Of a stretch of 64,000 nucleotides of DNA, positions 45,952 through 53,019 are shown piece after piece. The position numbers and the translations under genes were made by a program. Positions within the stretch are counted from its first letter, which is position 1. Every line of letters begins with the position of its first letter. Location: contig LCZK01000008.1 in the NCBI GenBank assembly GCA_001025035.1, forward strand, positions 186,001-250,000. Direction: 5' to 3'. The notes under the pieces are model-generated. The model saw nothing but the letters and a program-made list of their open reading frames with translations. It had not been told where the DNA came from and ran no database searches. Source of the DNA: Actinobacteria bacterium IMCC26207 (GTDB lineage: Bacteria > Actinomycetota > Acidimicrobiia > Acidimicrobiales > Microtrichaceae).

Positions 45952-45981
45952 TGGAGTCCGAGGGGTGACCTCCACTAACAT
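45952..45981 (+). promoter_or_regulatory. bL37 promoter
   Basis: TGGAGT (45952-45957) and TAACAT (45976-45981), 18-base spacer, seven bases before the ATG at 45989. The hexamer overlaps an in-frame ATG at 45980, which makes 45989 the better start. The core GAGTCCGAGGG-N-TGAC is identical to the bS22 promoter apart from the N. Confidence 0.65.
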
Positions 45982-45988
45982 GGTGAGC

Positions 45989-46078
45989 ATGTCACAACGC
46001 ACGCAGAAGAAAAAAGCAAACGTGCGGCGTAAGAAGGCCAATCATGGCCGTAAGCCAAACGCCGGTCGCAACTCCTAA
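45989..46078 (+). CDS. Ribosomal protein bL37
   Basis: 29-residue basic protein, MSQRTQKKKANVRRKKANHG continuing RKPNAGRNS. The segment KANHGRKPNA matches the conserved end of the 24-residue mycobacterial large-subunit protein bL37 (KANHGKRPN-type). Too short for standard gene finding. Translation from 45980 would add three residues, but the promoter -10 covers that codon, so leaderless initiation at 45989 is preferred. The gene is convergent with the transporter region and divergent from ychF (144-base gap). Confidence 0.88.
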   Translation: MSQRTQKKKANVRRKKANHGRKPNAGRNS

Positions 46079-46079
46079 T

Positions 46080-46205
46080 TCACTTTCCGATTCTGGTCTG
46101 CGCTTCTCTTGGCACCTGCCGACGGGAGCGCAGTTCAAGTTGTAGGCGAAGTTCCCCGTCTTCATCCCCGGGCCAACCGCTGCGCTCGTTCAATCGCGCC
46201 GTCAA
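46080..46205 (-). CDS. Possible 41-residue protein coupled to the transporter gene
   Basis: A TTG overlaps the transporter stop (TTGA) and opens a 41-codon frame rich in Arg, Glu and Leu, with the sequence GWPGDEDGELRLQLELRSRR in the middle. It ends one base from the bL37 stop. The overlap with the upstream stop and the amphipathic composition are suggestive, but there is no known family and the start codon is weak. It may be chance. Confidence 0.25.
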   Translation of the reverse strand: MTARLNERSGWPGDEDGELRLQLELRSRRQVPREAQTRIGK

Positions 46206-46894
46206 TCAAGCGGAGGTCGCGATAGATCCTCTGGGACTGCATAGATCAGCGGGATGCTCACAATCGTGGCCAAGCCTTTCACCACGATGTTCGCCCAGAT
46301 GATCGACACTGCTACTGACCAGGGAAGCGTGCCACCAAAGGCGATGAGCACAAACACGATTGAGTCAATCGGGATTGCGATCGCGTTCGAGGTCAGCACT
46401 CTGCCCCACTGCACCCGATGGCCGAATCGCATGACGAAGCGGTGGTACACCTCGGTGTCCGCGAACTCTGCGATCACTTGTGCCACTACTGAGGCGAGCA
46501 CGATTCTGGTCACGGGATTGAGTACTGGACCAAACCACTCTTGTGCCGGCCCTGTCACCTCGGAGTCAGCCGGCAAGATTGCTGCAAGGTACAACCCCAG
46601 CGCTAACACAATGTTGAAAGCAGCGGCACTCAAAATGATGACCCGAGCAGCCCATCGTCCACCGACCTTGTGGACAAGGTCTCGAAGCGTGAACGTGAGC
46701 GGGTAGGTCAGGGTTCCGGCGTCAATCGAGAAGCTTGCCCAGTCCGGACCTATTCGAAGAATCCTGACGGACATGACGTTCGCCATCAGTGAACAGGCCA
46801 CGTAACCGGCGGCTGCTATCAGCAGCCAAGTGAGTGCACGACGATTGAGATCTACCTCATTTGTCGCCGTGTCGGTCAGGGTCACGGTGGCCAC
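46202..46894 (-). CDS. Queuosine precursor transporter (VUT/YhhQ family)
   Basis: Membrane protein of 230 residues with about six helices, family of YhhQ, which imports preQ0/preQ1. Recognised segments are YVACSLMANVMSVRIL, TYPLTFTLRDLVHKVGG, VASVVAQVIAEFADTEVYHR and SNAIAIPIDSIVFVLIAFGG, the AxxAxFxDTxVY and SNxxxxPxDS motifs being typical. No queuosine synthesis gene is in the window, in line with salvage. GTG at 46894 or GTG at 46885 may be the start; the second lies seven bases from a -10 hexamer on the minus strand. There are only 14 bases to the divergent VOC gene, too few for a preQ1 riboswitch. Confidence 0.9.
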   Translation of the reverse strand: MATVTLTDTATNEVDLNRRALTWLLIAAAGYVACSLMANVMSVRILRIGPDWASFSIDAGTLTYPLTFTLRDLVHKVGGRWAARVIILSAAAFNIVLALGLYLAAILPADSEVTGPAQEWFGPVLNPVTRIVLASVVAQVIAEFADTEVYHRFVMRFGHRVQWGRVLTSNAIAIPIDSIVFVLIAFGGTLPWSVAVSIIWANIVVKGLATIVSIPLIYAVPEDLSRPPLD

Positions 46895-46902
46895 GGTACC
46901 GT
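46893..46902. promoter_or_regulatory. Symmetric -10 element serving two divergent genes
   Basis: ACGGTACCGT is a perfect ten-base palindrome containing TACCGT on both strands. On the plus strand it ends six bases before the VOC ATG (46909); on the minus strand it ends seven bases before a GTG (46885) in frame with the transporter. Neither start has a ribosome site. A shared -10 for two leaderless transcripts explains the arrangement. Confidence 0.5.
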
Positions 46903-46908
46903 TCCGCC

Positions 46909-47631
46909 ATGCCAGCCGACACTTTTGATCCCCTAGAGAAGCCCGCTGTTGCCCGACCCCTTCAGCTTGAACTGCTCAGGCTCGGAGATAGTGCTGCCGC
47001 TTGGAGCGCTGCGGGCTTCTTCGTCTCGGCAGAGGCCACTGTCACACTTGGCCAGACAATCATTCAGTGCACTGGCCAAGGCGAACCCTTTCAGGGCTGG
47101 CGGATTCGGGGCAGGCAGCTTCAGGGGCTCGGTAGCGGCAGGTCGATTCCAGAGCACCCTTCTATCGATGGCCTAAGACTGCTGCCTGCTAGCGACCAAG
47201 GTCATTCGCTCAACTCGGTTGCATCGCAGCCTCACCCCAACGGCATCACATCTATTGACCACATCGTGGTCAGTACGGGTGACTCCGAGCGCAGTATCGC
47301 CGCCTTTGAGTCGGCAGGGTTTGAGGTTCGCGGTAGTCGAAGCACTTCGAGTTATGGGTCGCCGATGCGCCAAACATTCTTTTGGGCAGGCGATGTAATT
47401 GTCGAACTCATGGGTCCCGATCTTGGCGAGGCCACCAGCGAATCCCCTGCGCAGATCTTTGGCTTGGCGCTCGTCGCTGCCGATCTTGATAGCACCGCAG
47501 CGGCACTTGGTGAACTACTCGGTACACCCAAAGCTGCAGTGCAGACCGGACGCCAGATTGCCAGATTGCGGACGAACTCGGTTGGGATCGGGTTGCCCAT
47601 TGCAGTGATGAGCCCGCATCTGTCGAGTTAA
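46909..47631 (+). CDS. VOC superfamily (glyoxalase-like) protein
   Basis: Protein of 240 residues with a C-terminal glyoxalase/VOC domain: TSIDHIVVSTGDSERSIAAF (first metal His), FFWAGDVIVELMGP (Glu ligand) and the second beta-alpha-beta unit from IFGLALVAADLDSTAAAL to VGIGLPIAVMSPH. The first 110 residues form another, weaker copy of the fold (LELLRLGDSAAAWSAAGFFV), with LGQTIIQC in the middle, probably non-metal-binding. It may be a dioxygenase, lyase or resistance protein; nothing further can be said. The ATG at 46909 is favoured by the palindromic -10 just upstream. Confidence 0.82.
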   Translation: MPADTFDPLEKPAVARPLQLELLRLGDSAAAWSAAGFFVSAEATVTLGQTIIQCTGQGEPFQGWRIRGRQLQGLGSGRSIPEHPSIDGLRLLPASDQGHSLNSVASQPHPNGITSIDHIVVSTGDSERSIAAFESAGFEVRGSRSTSSYGSPMRQTFFWAGDVIVELMGPDLGEATSESPAQIFGLALVAADLDSTAAALGELLGTPKAAVQTGRQIARLRTNSVGIGLPIAVMSPHLSS

Positions 47632-47702
47632 GCCACAGGTCCGGTCTTCATTATTTTTGCCCGAGTTCAGTTCGCCGAGGTGTTGATCAACTTACCCACC
47701 GG

Positions 47703-47708
47703 TAACAT
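47703..47708 (+). promoter_or_regulatory. -10 hexamer TAACAT before the acyl-CoA dehydrogenase gene
   Basis: TAACAT, then six bases, then the ATG at 47715: the same leaderless layout as in other plus-strand genes here. A 10-base palindrome GTTGATCAAC (47682-47691) lies just upstream and could be an operator. Confidence 0.45.
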
Positions 47709-47714
47709 GGCGGG

Positions 47715-49514
47715 ATGTACGACTACCGCGCCCCAATTAAGGATGCCCTCTTCGCTCTGCGCCACATCGGCCAGATTGAACAGCTCTCGAAAAGCACGCT
47801 CTACGCTCAGGCCGACCTCGACACCGTTGCCTCGGTACTCGAGGAACAAGGCCGATTTATGCAAGAGGTTTTTGGCCCGCTGAATGCCTCGGGCGATCGT
47901 GAGGGTTTGGTCTGGTCACCCGAGGGTGTGCAAACCCCAACCGGATTCAAAGAGGCGTATGCAAAATTTGTCGAAGCCGGGTGGCAAGGCCTGAACGCCG
48001 AGGTTGACTTTGGTGGGGCTGGATTCCCAGAAGCTGTTCAAGCCTGTGCGCTTGAGTTCGAGACTGCATCCAACGGTGCGCTCACCATGTGTCCGGGGCT
48101 CACCACCGGAGCAATCGAGTGCCTGCAGGAATGGGGCACCGAGGAGCAAAAAGAGCTCTACCTGCGCAAACTGGTGACCGGTCAATGGACTGGAACCATG
48201 AACTTGACGGAGCCACAGGCTGGGTCCGACGTTGGACTCTGCACCACGAAAGCACTGCCTCAAGAAGACGGCACCTACAAAATCTCGGGTATCAAGATCT
48301 ACATCTCGTTCGGCGAGCACGACATGTCCGAAAACATCATCCACTTGGTTCTGGCCCGGCTACCCGATGCGCCCGCTGGAACCCGCGGTATCTCGCTGTT
48401 TATTGTGCCTAAATTCTTGCTCACCCCCGAGGGTGAACCCGGTGAGCGCAATGATCTTCGCTGCGTGTCGATTGAACACAAGATGGGCATCCACGCCTCG
48501 CCCACCTGCGTCATGAGTTTTGGTGATGAAGGTGGCGCCACTGGCTACTTGGTTGGAGAAGAGAACCAGGGCTTGCGCGCAATGTTCACCATGATGAACT
48601 CCGCCCGCATAGCCGTTGGAATTCAGGGCGTGGCACTCGGAGATGCTGCGTTCCAAAAGGCCCTTGCCTACTCTCAAGAGCGCAAGCAAGGTCGTAAAAT
48701 CGGTGGCGAGTCCAAAGAGGCAGCCACGATCATCGAGCACCCTGATGTGCGTCGAATGCTGCTCTTCATGAAGAGCCATATTGAGGCCATGCGTGCCCTC
48801 ATTGTCTACAACGCTGCTGCGATTGACTTCTCACGGGCACTCGAGGGCGAAGAGGCCGAACTCCAAGATGACCTCGCAGAGTTGCTCACACCTGTAACCA
48901 AGGCTTGGTGTACCGATATAGGCATGGAGGTCACCTCTACTGCGATTCAGGTATTTGGAGGCATGGGATATATCGAGGAGTCTGGCGTTGCTCAGCACTA
49001 TCGCGATATGCGGATCGCACCAATCTACGAAGGCACCAATGGGATCCAAGCAATGGACCTTGTTGGACGCAAACTCGGCCTAAGAATGGGCGCAGTCGTC
49101 AACGGCCATCTTCAGAACATGCGCGATACGGATGTGCAGCTAGAGGCCGCTGGTAAAGAGTTCGAATCCATGCGCACCGCTCTGGCTGAGTCAGTAGAGG
49201 CCTTGACGGGCGTCACCGACTGGATCATGACGAATGGTCTAGCGGATCCTGTTCAGGCACTCGCCGGAGCTACACCGTATTTGCGGATCTTTGGAACCGT
49301 GACAGGGGGCTGGTTACTGACCAAGCAAGCACTTGCTGCACAAGCCGAACTTGATGCCGGCTCTGCAGATACCGAATACCTTGCTGCAAAGATCACCACG
49401 GCAAGATTCTTTGCCGAGCAGATCCTGCCGCAGGCTGGCGGTCTTGTGCCTGCTGTGCAAGCAGGATCCTCGGCCCTCTATGAGGTAGACGGCTCATCTT
49501 TGGCCTCAATCTAG
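47715..49514 (+). CDS. Acyl-CoA dehydrogenase, long FadE5/DmdC type
   Basis: FAD-dependent acyl-CoA dehydrogenase of 599 residues. The length, N-terminal YDYRAPIKDALFALRHI, and C-terminal extension are those of the group including 3-methylmercaptopropionyl-CoA dehydrogenase (DmdC) and mycobacterial FadE5. FAD/acyl-CoA motifs: MNLTEPQAGSDVGLCTTKAL, KMGIHASPTCVMSFGD, and IQVFGGMGYIEESGVAQHYR; the catalytic base is in RIAPIYEGTNGIQAMDLVGR. It oxidises fatty acyl-CoA or a sulfur-containing analogue; DMSP use is possible but other dmd genes are absent, so I do not call it dmdC. No other beta-oxidation gene is adjacent. Confidence 0.9.
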   Translation: MYDYRAPIKDALFALRHIGQIEQLSKSTLYAQADLDTVASVLEEQGRFMQEVFGPLNASGDREGLVWSPEGVQTPTGFKEAYAKFVEAGWQGLNAEVDFGGAGFPEAVQACALEFETASNGALTMCPGLTTGAIECLQEWGTEEQKELYLRKLVTGQWTGTMNLTEPQAGSDVGLCTTKALPQEDGTYKISGIKIYISFGEHDMSENIIHLVLARLPDAPAGTRGISLFIVPKFLLTPEGEPGERNDLRCVSIEHKMGIHASPTCVMSFGDEGGATGYLVGEENQGLRAMFTMMNSARIAVGIQGVALGDAAFQKALAYSQERKQGRKIGGESKEAATIIEHPDVRRMLLFMKSHIEAMRALIVYNAAAIDFSRALEGEEAELQDDLAELLTPVTKAWCTDIGMEVTSTAIQVFGGMGYIEESGVAQHYRDMRIAPIYEGTNGIQAMDLVGRKLGLRMGAVVNGHLQNMRDTDVQLEAAGKEFESMRTALAESVEALTGVTDWIMTNGLADPVQALAGATPYLRIFGTVTGGWLLTKQALAAQAELDAGSADTEYLAAKITTARFFAEQILPQAGGLVPAVQAGSSALYEVDGSSLASI

Positions 49515-49541
49515 GCTCGCGAAGCCAGTACCCTCTCAGCA

Positions 49542-51215
49542 GTGAGGGAAAGCGAGTCCACAAAACCGCGATCAATTTCGCAGGTGACAAGTGATCTCGA
49601 GATCAGTAGGCCCGAACTAGCAGCGCTACTCGGCGTGATCCTGAGCTTCTCAGTGGCGGTGATACACGCGCTTACTCAGCGGTGGTTCCCCGCCTCTGAC
49701 GAGGCACTGATGGAACTTCTCGTCCGAGGAATGCCTTCGGATGTGCCGCTTGTTGGGGTGTACTCCCGAATGGGATGGCATCACGCCGGCCCCGCTCAAC
49801 TGATGCTTCTAGCACTGCCCTATCGCCTCTTGGGTTCATTTTCTTCGGTGCTCTCGGCCGTTATGCTGCTCGTACACCTTGGAGCGATCACCCTGGTGTG
49901 GCTAGCAGTCCGACGAATAGACCGACTCACGGCGCTGATGCTCGTGGTAGGAATGCAGCTTGCGGCCTTGTCGGTAGCCGCAACAGATCTGCGCATGATC
50001 TGGAATCCCTATGTTGCGATTCTGGGTCTCGGCGCACTAGTCGTGGTTGCCTGGAGCGCAGCCGAACGTCAGCCAATCGGGGCGGTGGCGCTGCTCCCAC
50101 TTGGATCCCTCTTGGTGCAGAGCCATCTTGCGGCCGCACCAGTTGCCGCTGCGGTAACGATTGCGGCAGGTGCCACCCTGTTCCTCCGCTTTCGGCCCAG
50201 CCCCGAAGAAGCAGATTCTCCTACCCCTCACATCCCACTGAAGGCCTGGGGTGTGGGGATAGGTGTGACTGTTGCGCTCTGGATACCACCGCTGGTCGAC
50301 CAAGTCAGTGGCTCGGGAAACCTCGGCAAAATCTTCGCAAACCAGGGCAACCAAGGCCCCAAAGTTGGCACCATCGGATCTGCCCAAGCACTCTTCGATA
50401 GCTTCAGCCTCCCGGCACCCTGGATGCATCCGCTTCTCGGAGTGCAGGGCTTGGCTGCTCAACACCTTCGGATTCCATTCCTGCTTCTACTCCCAATCGC
50501 AGGACTCCTCGTAGCAATGAGGAGGCGCGATGCGCCGATGTTGCGCGGAATAGGCATCTCGCTTGCTGCGATTCTGGGCGCGGGCCTGGCCTCGGCGATC
50601 ATGCAGTGGCCGCTGTATGAGTATCTCATAATCGGCCAGCGGGGCCTCGCTGCGGTGACGGTTGCGTTAGCACTCGGGACGATTTTTCGGGGACTCCCCG
50701 CCGGAGCAAATCGCTCAGTGATTCTTGGTGTCACCGCTGCTGTATCACTCTGCCTCAGCAGCATCTTGGTGGTCAGTCAACTCAATTCTTCGGTTCCAAC
50801 GCCTGCCTACCAATCCTCACTGCATGACTTCAGCAATGCGGTGATCACCGACTTGGCAGCAGATTCAGCCTCTCTCGGTCGGCCTACCCAAGTCGAGGTC
50901 AGCTCGCAGGTTGGGATTGAGACGATGGCAGCGTACCCAGGCCTGCTGCTGCAACTAGACCGAGCAGGGATGACCACCGTGGACGGTGGCTCGTGGATGA
51001 TGCCGGAGGGACCCCGGGCGAACCCGAAGGTTGACGTGCAGTATGCCGTTGTAACCCCTGAAGTAGCTCAGGCTCTGAACGTTTTGGGATGGCGAACAAT
51101 TGCAACGCATCGTCTCACGATGCCGAGCCAACGGGGCAACGGCGATCAAAGCCAAGCCGAGGGAACGGCCTTGGCGGTCATTGCTCATACTCCAGAACAG
51201 TCGCAAGGGAACTAG
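49542..51215 (+). CDS. Polytopic membrane protein, GT-C glycosyltransferase-like
   Basis: Protein of 557 residues with about eleven hydrophobic helices from residue 27 to 420, then a soluble extracytoplasmic part to the end. DEALMELLVRGMPSD between the first two helices carries an acidic pair in the place of the catalytic Asp of GT-C enzymes, and the GWHHAGPAQLMLLALPYRLL loop is characteristic of such membrane proteins, but I cannot tie it to a named family. It may transfer a sugar from a lipid carrier to an envelope acceptor. GTG start, 27 bases after the acyl-CoA dehydrogenase stop; a promoter was not identified. Confidence 0.62.
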   Translation: MRESESTKPRSISQVTSDLEISRPELAALLGVILSFSVAVIHALTQRWFPASDEALMELLVRGMPSDVPLVGVYSRMGWHHAGPAQLMLLALPYRLLGSFSSVLSAVMLLVHLGAITLVWLAVRRIDRLTALMLVVGMQLAALSVAATDLRMIWNPYVAILGLGALVVVAWSAAERQPIGAVALLPLGSLLVQSHLAAAPVAAAVTIAAGATLFLRFRPSPEEADSPTPHIPLKAWGVGIGVTVALWIPPLVDQVSGSGNLGKIFANQGNQGPKVGTIGSAQALFDSFSLPAPWMHPLLGVQGLAAQHLRIPFLLLLPIAGLLVAMRRRDAPMLRGIGISLAAILGAGLASAIMQWPLYEYLIIGQRGLAAVTVALALGTIFRGLPAGANRSVILGVTAAVSLCLSSILVVSQLNSSVPTPAYQSSLHDFSNAVITDLAADSASLGRPTQVEVSSQVGIETMAAYPGLLLQLDRAGMTTVDGGSWMMPEGPRANPKVDVQYAVVTPEVAQALNVLGWRTIATHRLTMPSQRGNGDQSQAEGTALAVIAHTPEQSQGN

Positions 51216-51276
51216 TGAGTGTTCAACAGTCTCGACTGTCAGCAGGCCCGGCTGCTCGCGGTAGCCTGAACAACAC

Positions 51277-51882
51277 ATGTTGGACCACGTATTTACTGAT
51301 GCGATTGGCGCTCTACGCGATGCCATGGAGAACGCACTTCTCGAGCGGCAGGCCTTTGAGGAACGATTTCACACTGACGTGCTCCTTGGTGATCTGACTT
51401 GGGAGACGAGCTATGGAGTACCCGGTGAAGGCCTACCGCCGCGGGTTCGCGCTGACCTCACCTTGGAGTGGCCAACCTGGTCTCAAACCGCCTACCGCTC
51501 TTGGTACATAGAGGAAGAACTTCCCGAGGCACCCACCATTGACATCGAGGTTGTGCTGCGTATTCAGCGGCTCACCGATGCACCAGACCCACGCCGGGTG
51601 CTTGATGTCCTGCCTACTGAAAGCCCGATGATTGGCTCTGAGCGGCTCACACGATCAGGCCCAACTGTTGAGGCCGTCTCGAACGAAGACCTAACCGAAA
51701 CTGAACACGCAATCGAGGTGAGCTACGAAGGTAGCTACGAACTCGACGAAGCCACGCTGGCCGATGGCTCGATCCTTGATGACCACTTCAGCGCTATGGG
51801 CGGCTGGATTGCTTCGACATTGGTGCGCCTTGGCGACCTGAACTTTGAGTTCCTGCCCCCGCTCGAGAAGGACGAAGCCTGA
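51277..51882 (+). CDS. Hypothetical protein
   Basis: Acidic soluble protein of 201 residues, not assigned to a family. It has an N-terminal amphipathic helix (FTDAIGALRDAMENALLERQ), a Trp-rich middle (LEWPTWSQTAYRSWYIEEEL) and alternating beta-type sequences such as TIDIEVVLRIQRL and HAIEVSYEGSYELDEA, ending in LEKDEA. There is no signal peptide or membrane helix. TAGCCT ends nine bases before the ATG. Its codon use is like that of its neighbours. The surrounding genes do not suggest a role. Confidence 0.72.
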   Translation: MLDHVFTDAIGALRDAMENALLERQAFEERFHTDVLLGDLTWETSYGVPGEGLPPRVRADLTLEWPTWSQTAYRSWYIEEELPEAPTIDIEVVLRIQRLTDAPDPRRVLDVLPTESPMIGSERLTRSGPTVEAVSNEDLTETEHAIEVSYEGSYELDEATLADGSILDDHFSAMGGWIASTLVRLGDLNFEFLPPLEKDEA

Positions 51883-51897
51883 GCAGTAGGGCAGCGA

Positions 51898-52953
51898 TCA
51901 GAGCGTGACTGCAGCCGCTAAGTCACCTTTGAAACTCGACTGATCGAATCTCGACCAAGCTGCAGAGCAGCTCTGTAAATCTTTGAGGGCTTCAAGGCGG
52001 AGTTGTTCTGAGATTGCCCCTGCTAGCAGCGCTGTGCGGCCACCCGCCTGAACTCCCGCCAACTCAATTAACTGGATCTGCACTGCGTGGTCTTGTTGCC
52101 GGCCAAGAACATTCTGAAGTTTCCGCAGACGAGAAATCAGGTCGGACACGGCGGGTTCGTTCAGCAGCGGCGCGTAGGCAACGAGCCCATACCGCAAGGC
52201 TTTGGCGCGCTTGCGAAGCCGGTGCCAATCGCTGACCTCGTTTGATTTCTTCGCACCGCGGCCAGCTGATCGAACCTTTCCGAACTGCATCAGGATGGTT
52301 GCCTTGGCAACCACCACGGACGGTCGAAGGGCATCCTTGCCGGGGTCATCCCCACCGAGGCGGTGCACCGATCCCAGCACGTACCACAAGCGCAGCATCG
52401 CCTGATACTTGGCAGCTTCTCCCCCCTCGGGGTCGATGCGAGCAGCCAAATCTGCAAACGCACCGGACCGGTTGCGTAGCAGAGCAGCTCGCAGTTCCTG
52501 CGACTCAGAGGATTGCTTCCCATCTTCAACCCCACCGCCAACGACAACGCCAAGTCCAACCGCCCGATAGAGCTTGGGCAAGTCCTCGAGCAGAACGTCA
52601 AGATCTCGTACCCGAGAGGTCAGTCTTCCGAACTCTGCGAGTTGCGAGAGTAATTCCTTGCGTTGCGCACTCGGAAACACAGATCTGCCCGAACTCAGCA
52701 GCGATCGGGCCCGTCGTAGAGACACTCGGTAGTCATGTAGTTGCTCAGGGTCAAGGTCGTTCAGCACACTGAATTCAAAGCTGCGGAACTGCTGCAGATT
52801 GCCTGCTAGCAAGAGAGCCAGAACCCTGGCAGCAGGCTGCTGACGATCCTCGACTCCCAACGACCAACGGACACCTTGTCCCAACAACGCTTCCGCTGCC
52901 GGACCGAGGCCAAAAACTGGATCGCTCAACTCAGGTTCTAGCGGAACGTCCAT
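51898..52953 (-). CDS. CHAD domain protein
   Basis: Helical CHAD-domain protein of 351 residues, a family that binds polyphosphate. Two helical half-domains carry the conserved basic motifs: EQLHDYRVSLRRARSLL in the first and WHRLRKRAKALRYGLVAY in the second, with RKLQNVLGRQQDHAV between. Many basic residues line the groove. An N-terminal CYTH partner is absent. The gene has its ATG at 52953. Together with ppx in the same window it suggests polyphosphate metabolism, although the two are far apart. Confidence 0.9.
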   Translation of the reverse strand: MDVPLEPELSDPVFGLGPAAEALLGQGVRWSLGVEDRQQPAARVLALLLAGNLQQFRSFEFSVLNDLDPEQLHDYRVSLRRARSLLSSGRSVFPSAQRKELLSQLAEFGRLTSRVRDLDVLLEDLPKLYRAVGLGVVVGGGVEDGKQSSESQELRAALLRNRSGAFADLAARIDPEGGEAAKYQAMLRLWYVLGSVHRLGGDDPGKDALRPSVVVAKATILMQFGKVRSAGRGAKKSNEVSDWHRLRKRAKALRYGLVAYAPLLNEPAVSDLISRLRKLQNVLGRQQDHAVQIQLIELAGVQAGGRTALLAGAISEQLRLEALKDLQSCSAAWSRFDQSSFKGDLAAAVTL

Positions 52954-52971
52954 CTAGAGAGTCTCGCAGTT

Positions 52972-53019
52972 AGCGGCAAGGGCTGCTAGCAAATCAGCGA
53001 CAAGCGCTGCTAGCAAATC
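52972..53019. repeat. 24-base tandem duplication at the hppA 3' end
   Basis: Two adjacent copies of AGCGRCAAGSGCTGCTAGCA followed by AATC, 22 of 24 bases identical, covering the hppA stop codon side and most of the gap to the CHAD gene. Confidence 0.8.

Noticed and set aside
46895-46908. preQ1 riboswitch ahead of the queuosine precursor transporter
   Set aside because: Only 14 bases lie between the two divergent start codons, too few for the aptamer.
47682-47691. GTTGATCAAC as a definite fatty-acid regulator site
   Set aside because: Ten bases only; the palindrome is noted with the promoter but is too short to assign to a regulator.
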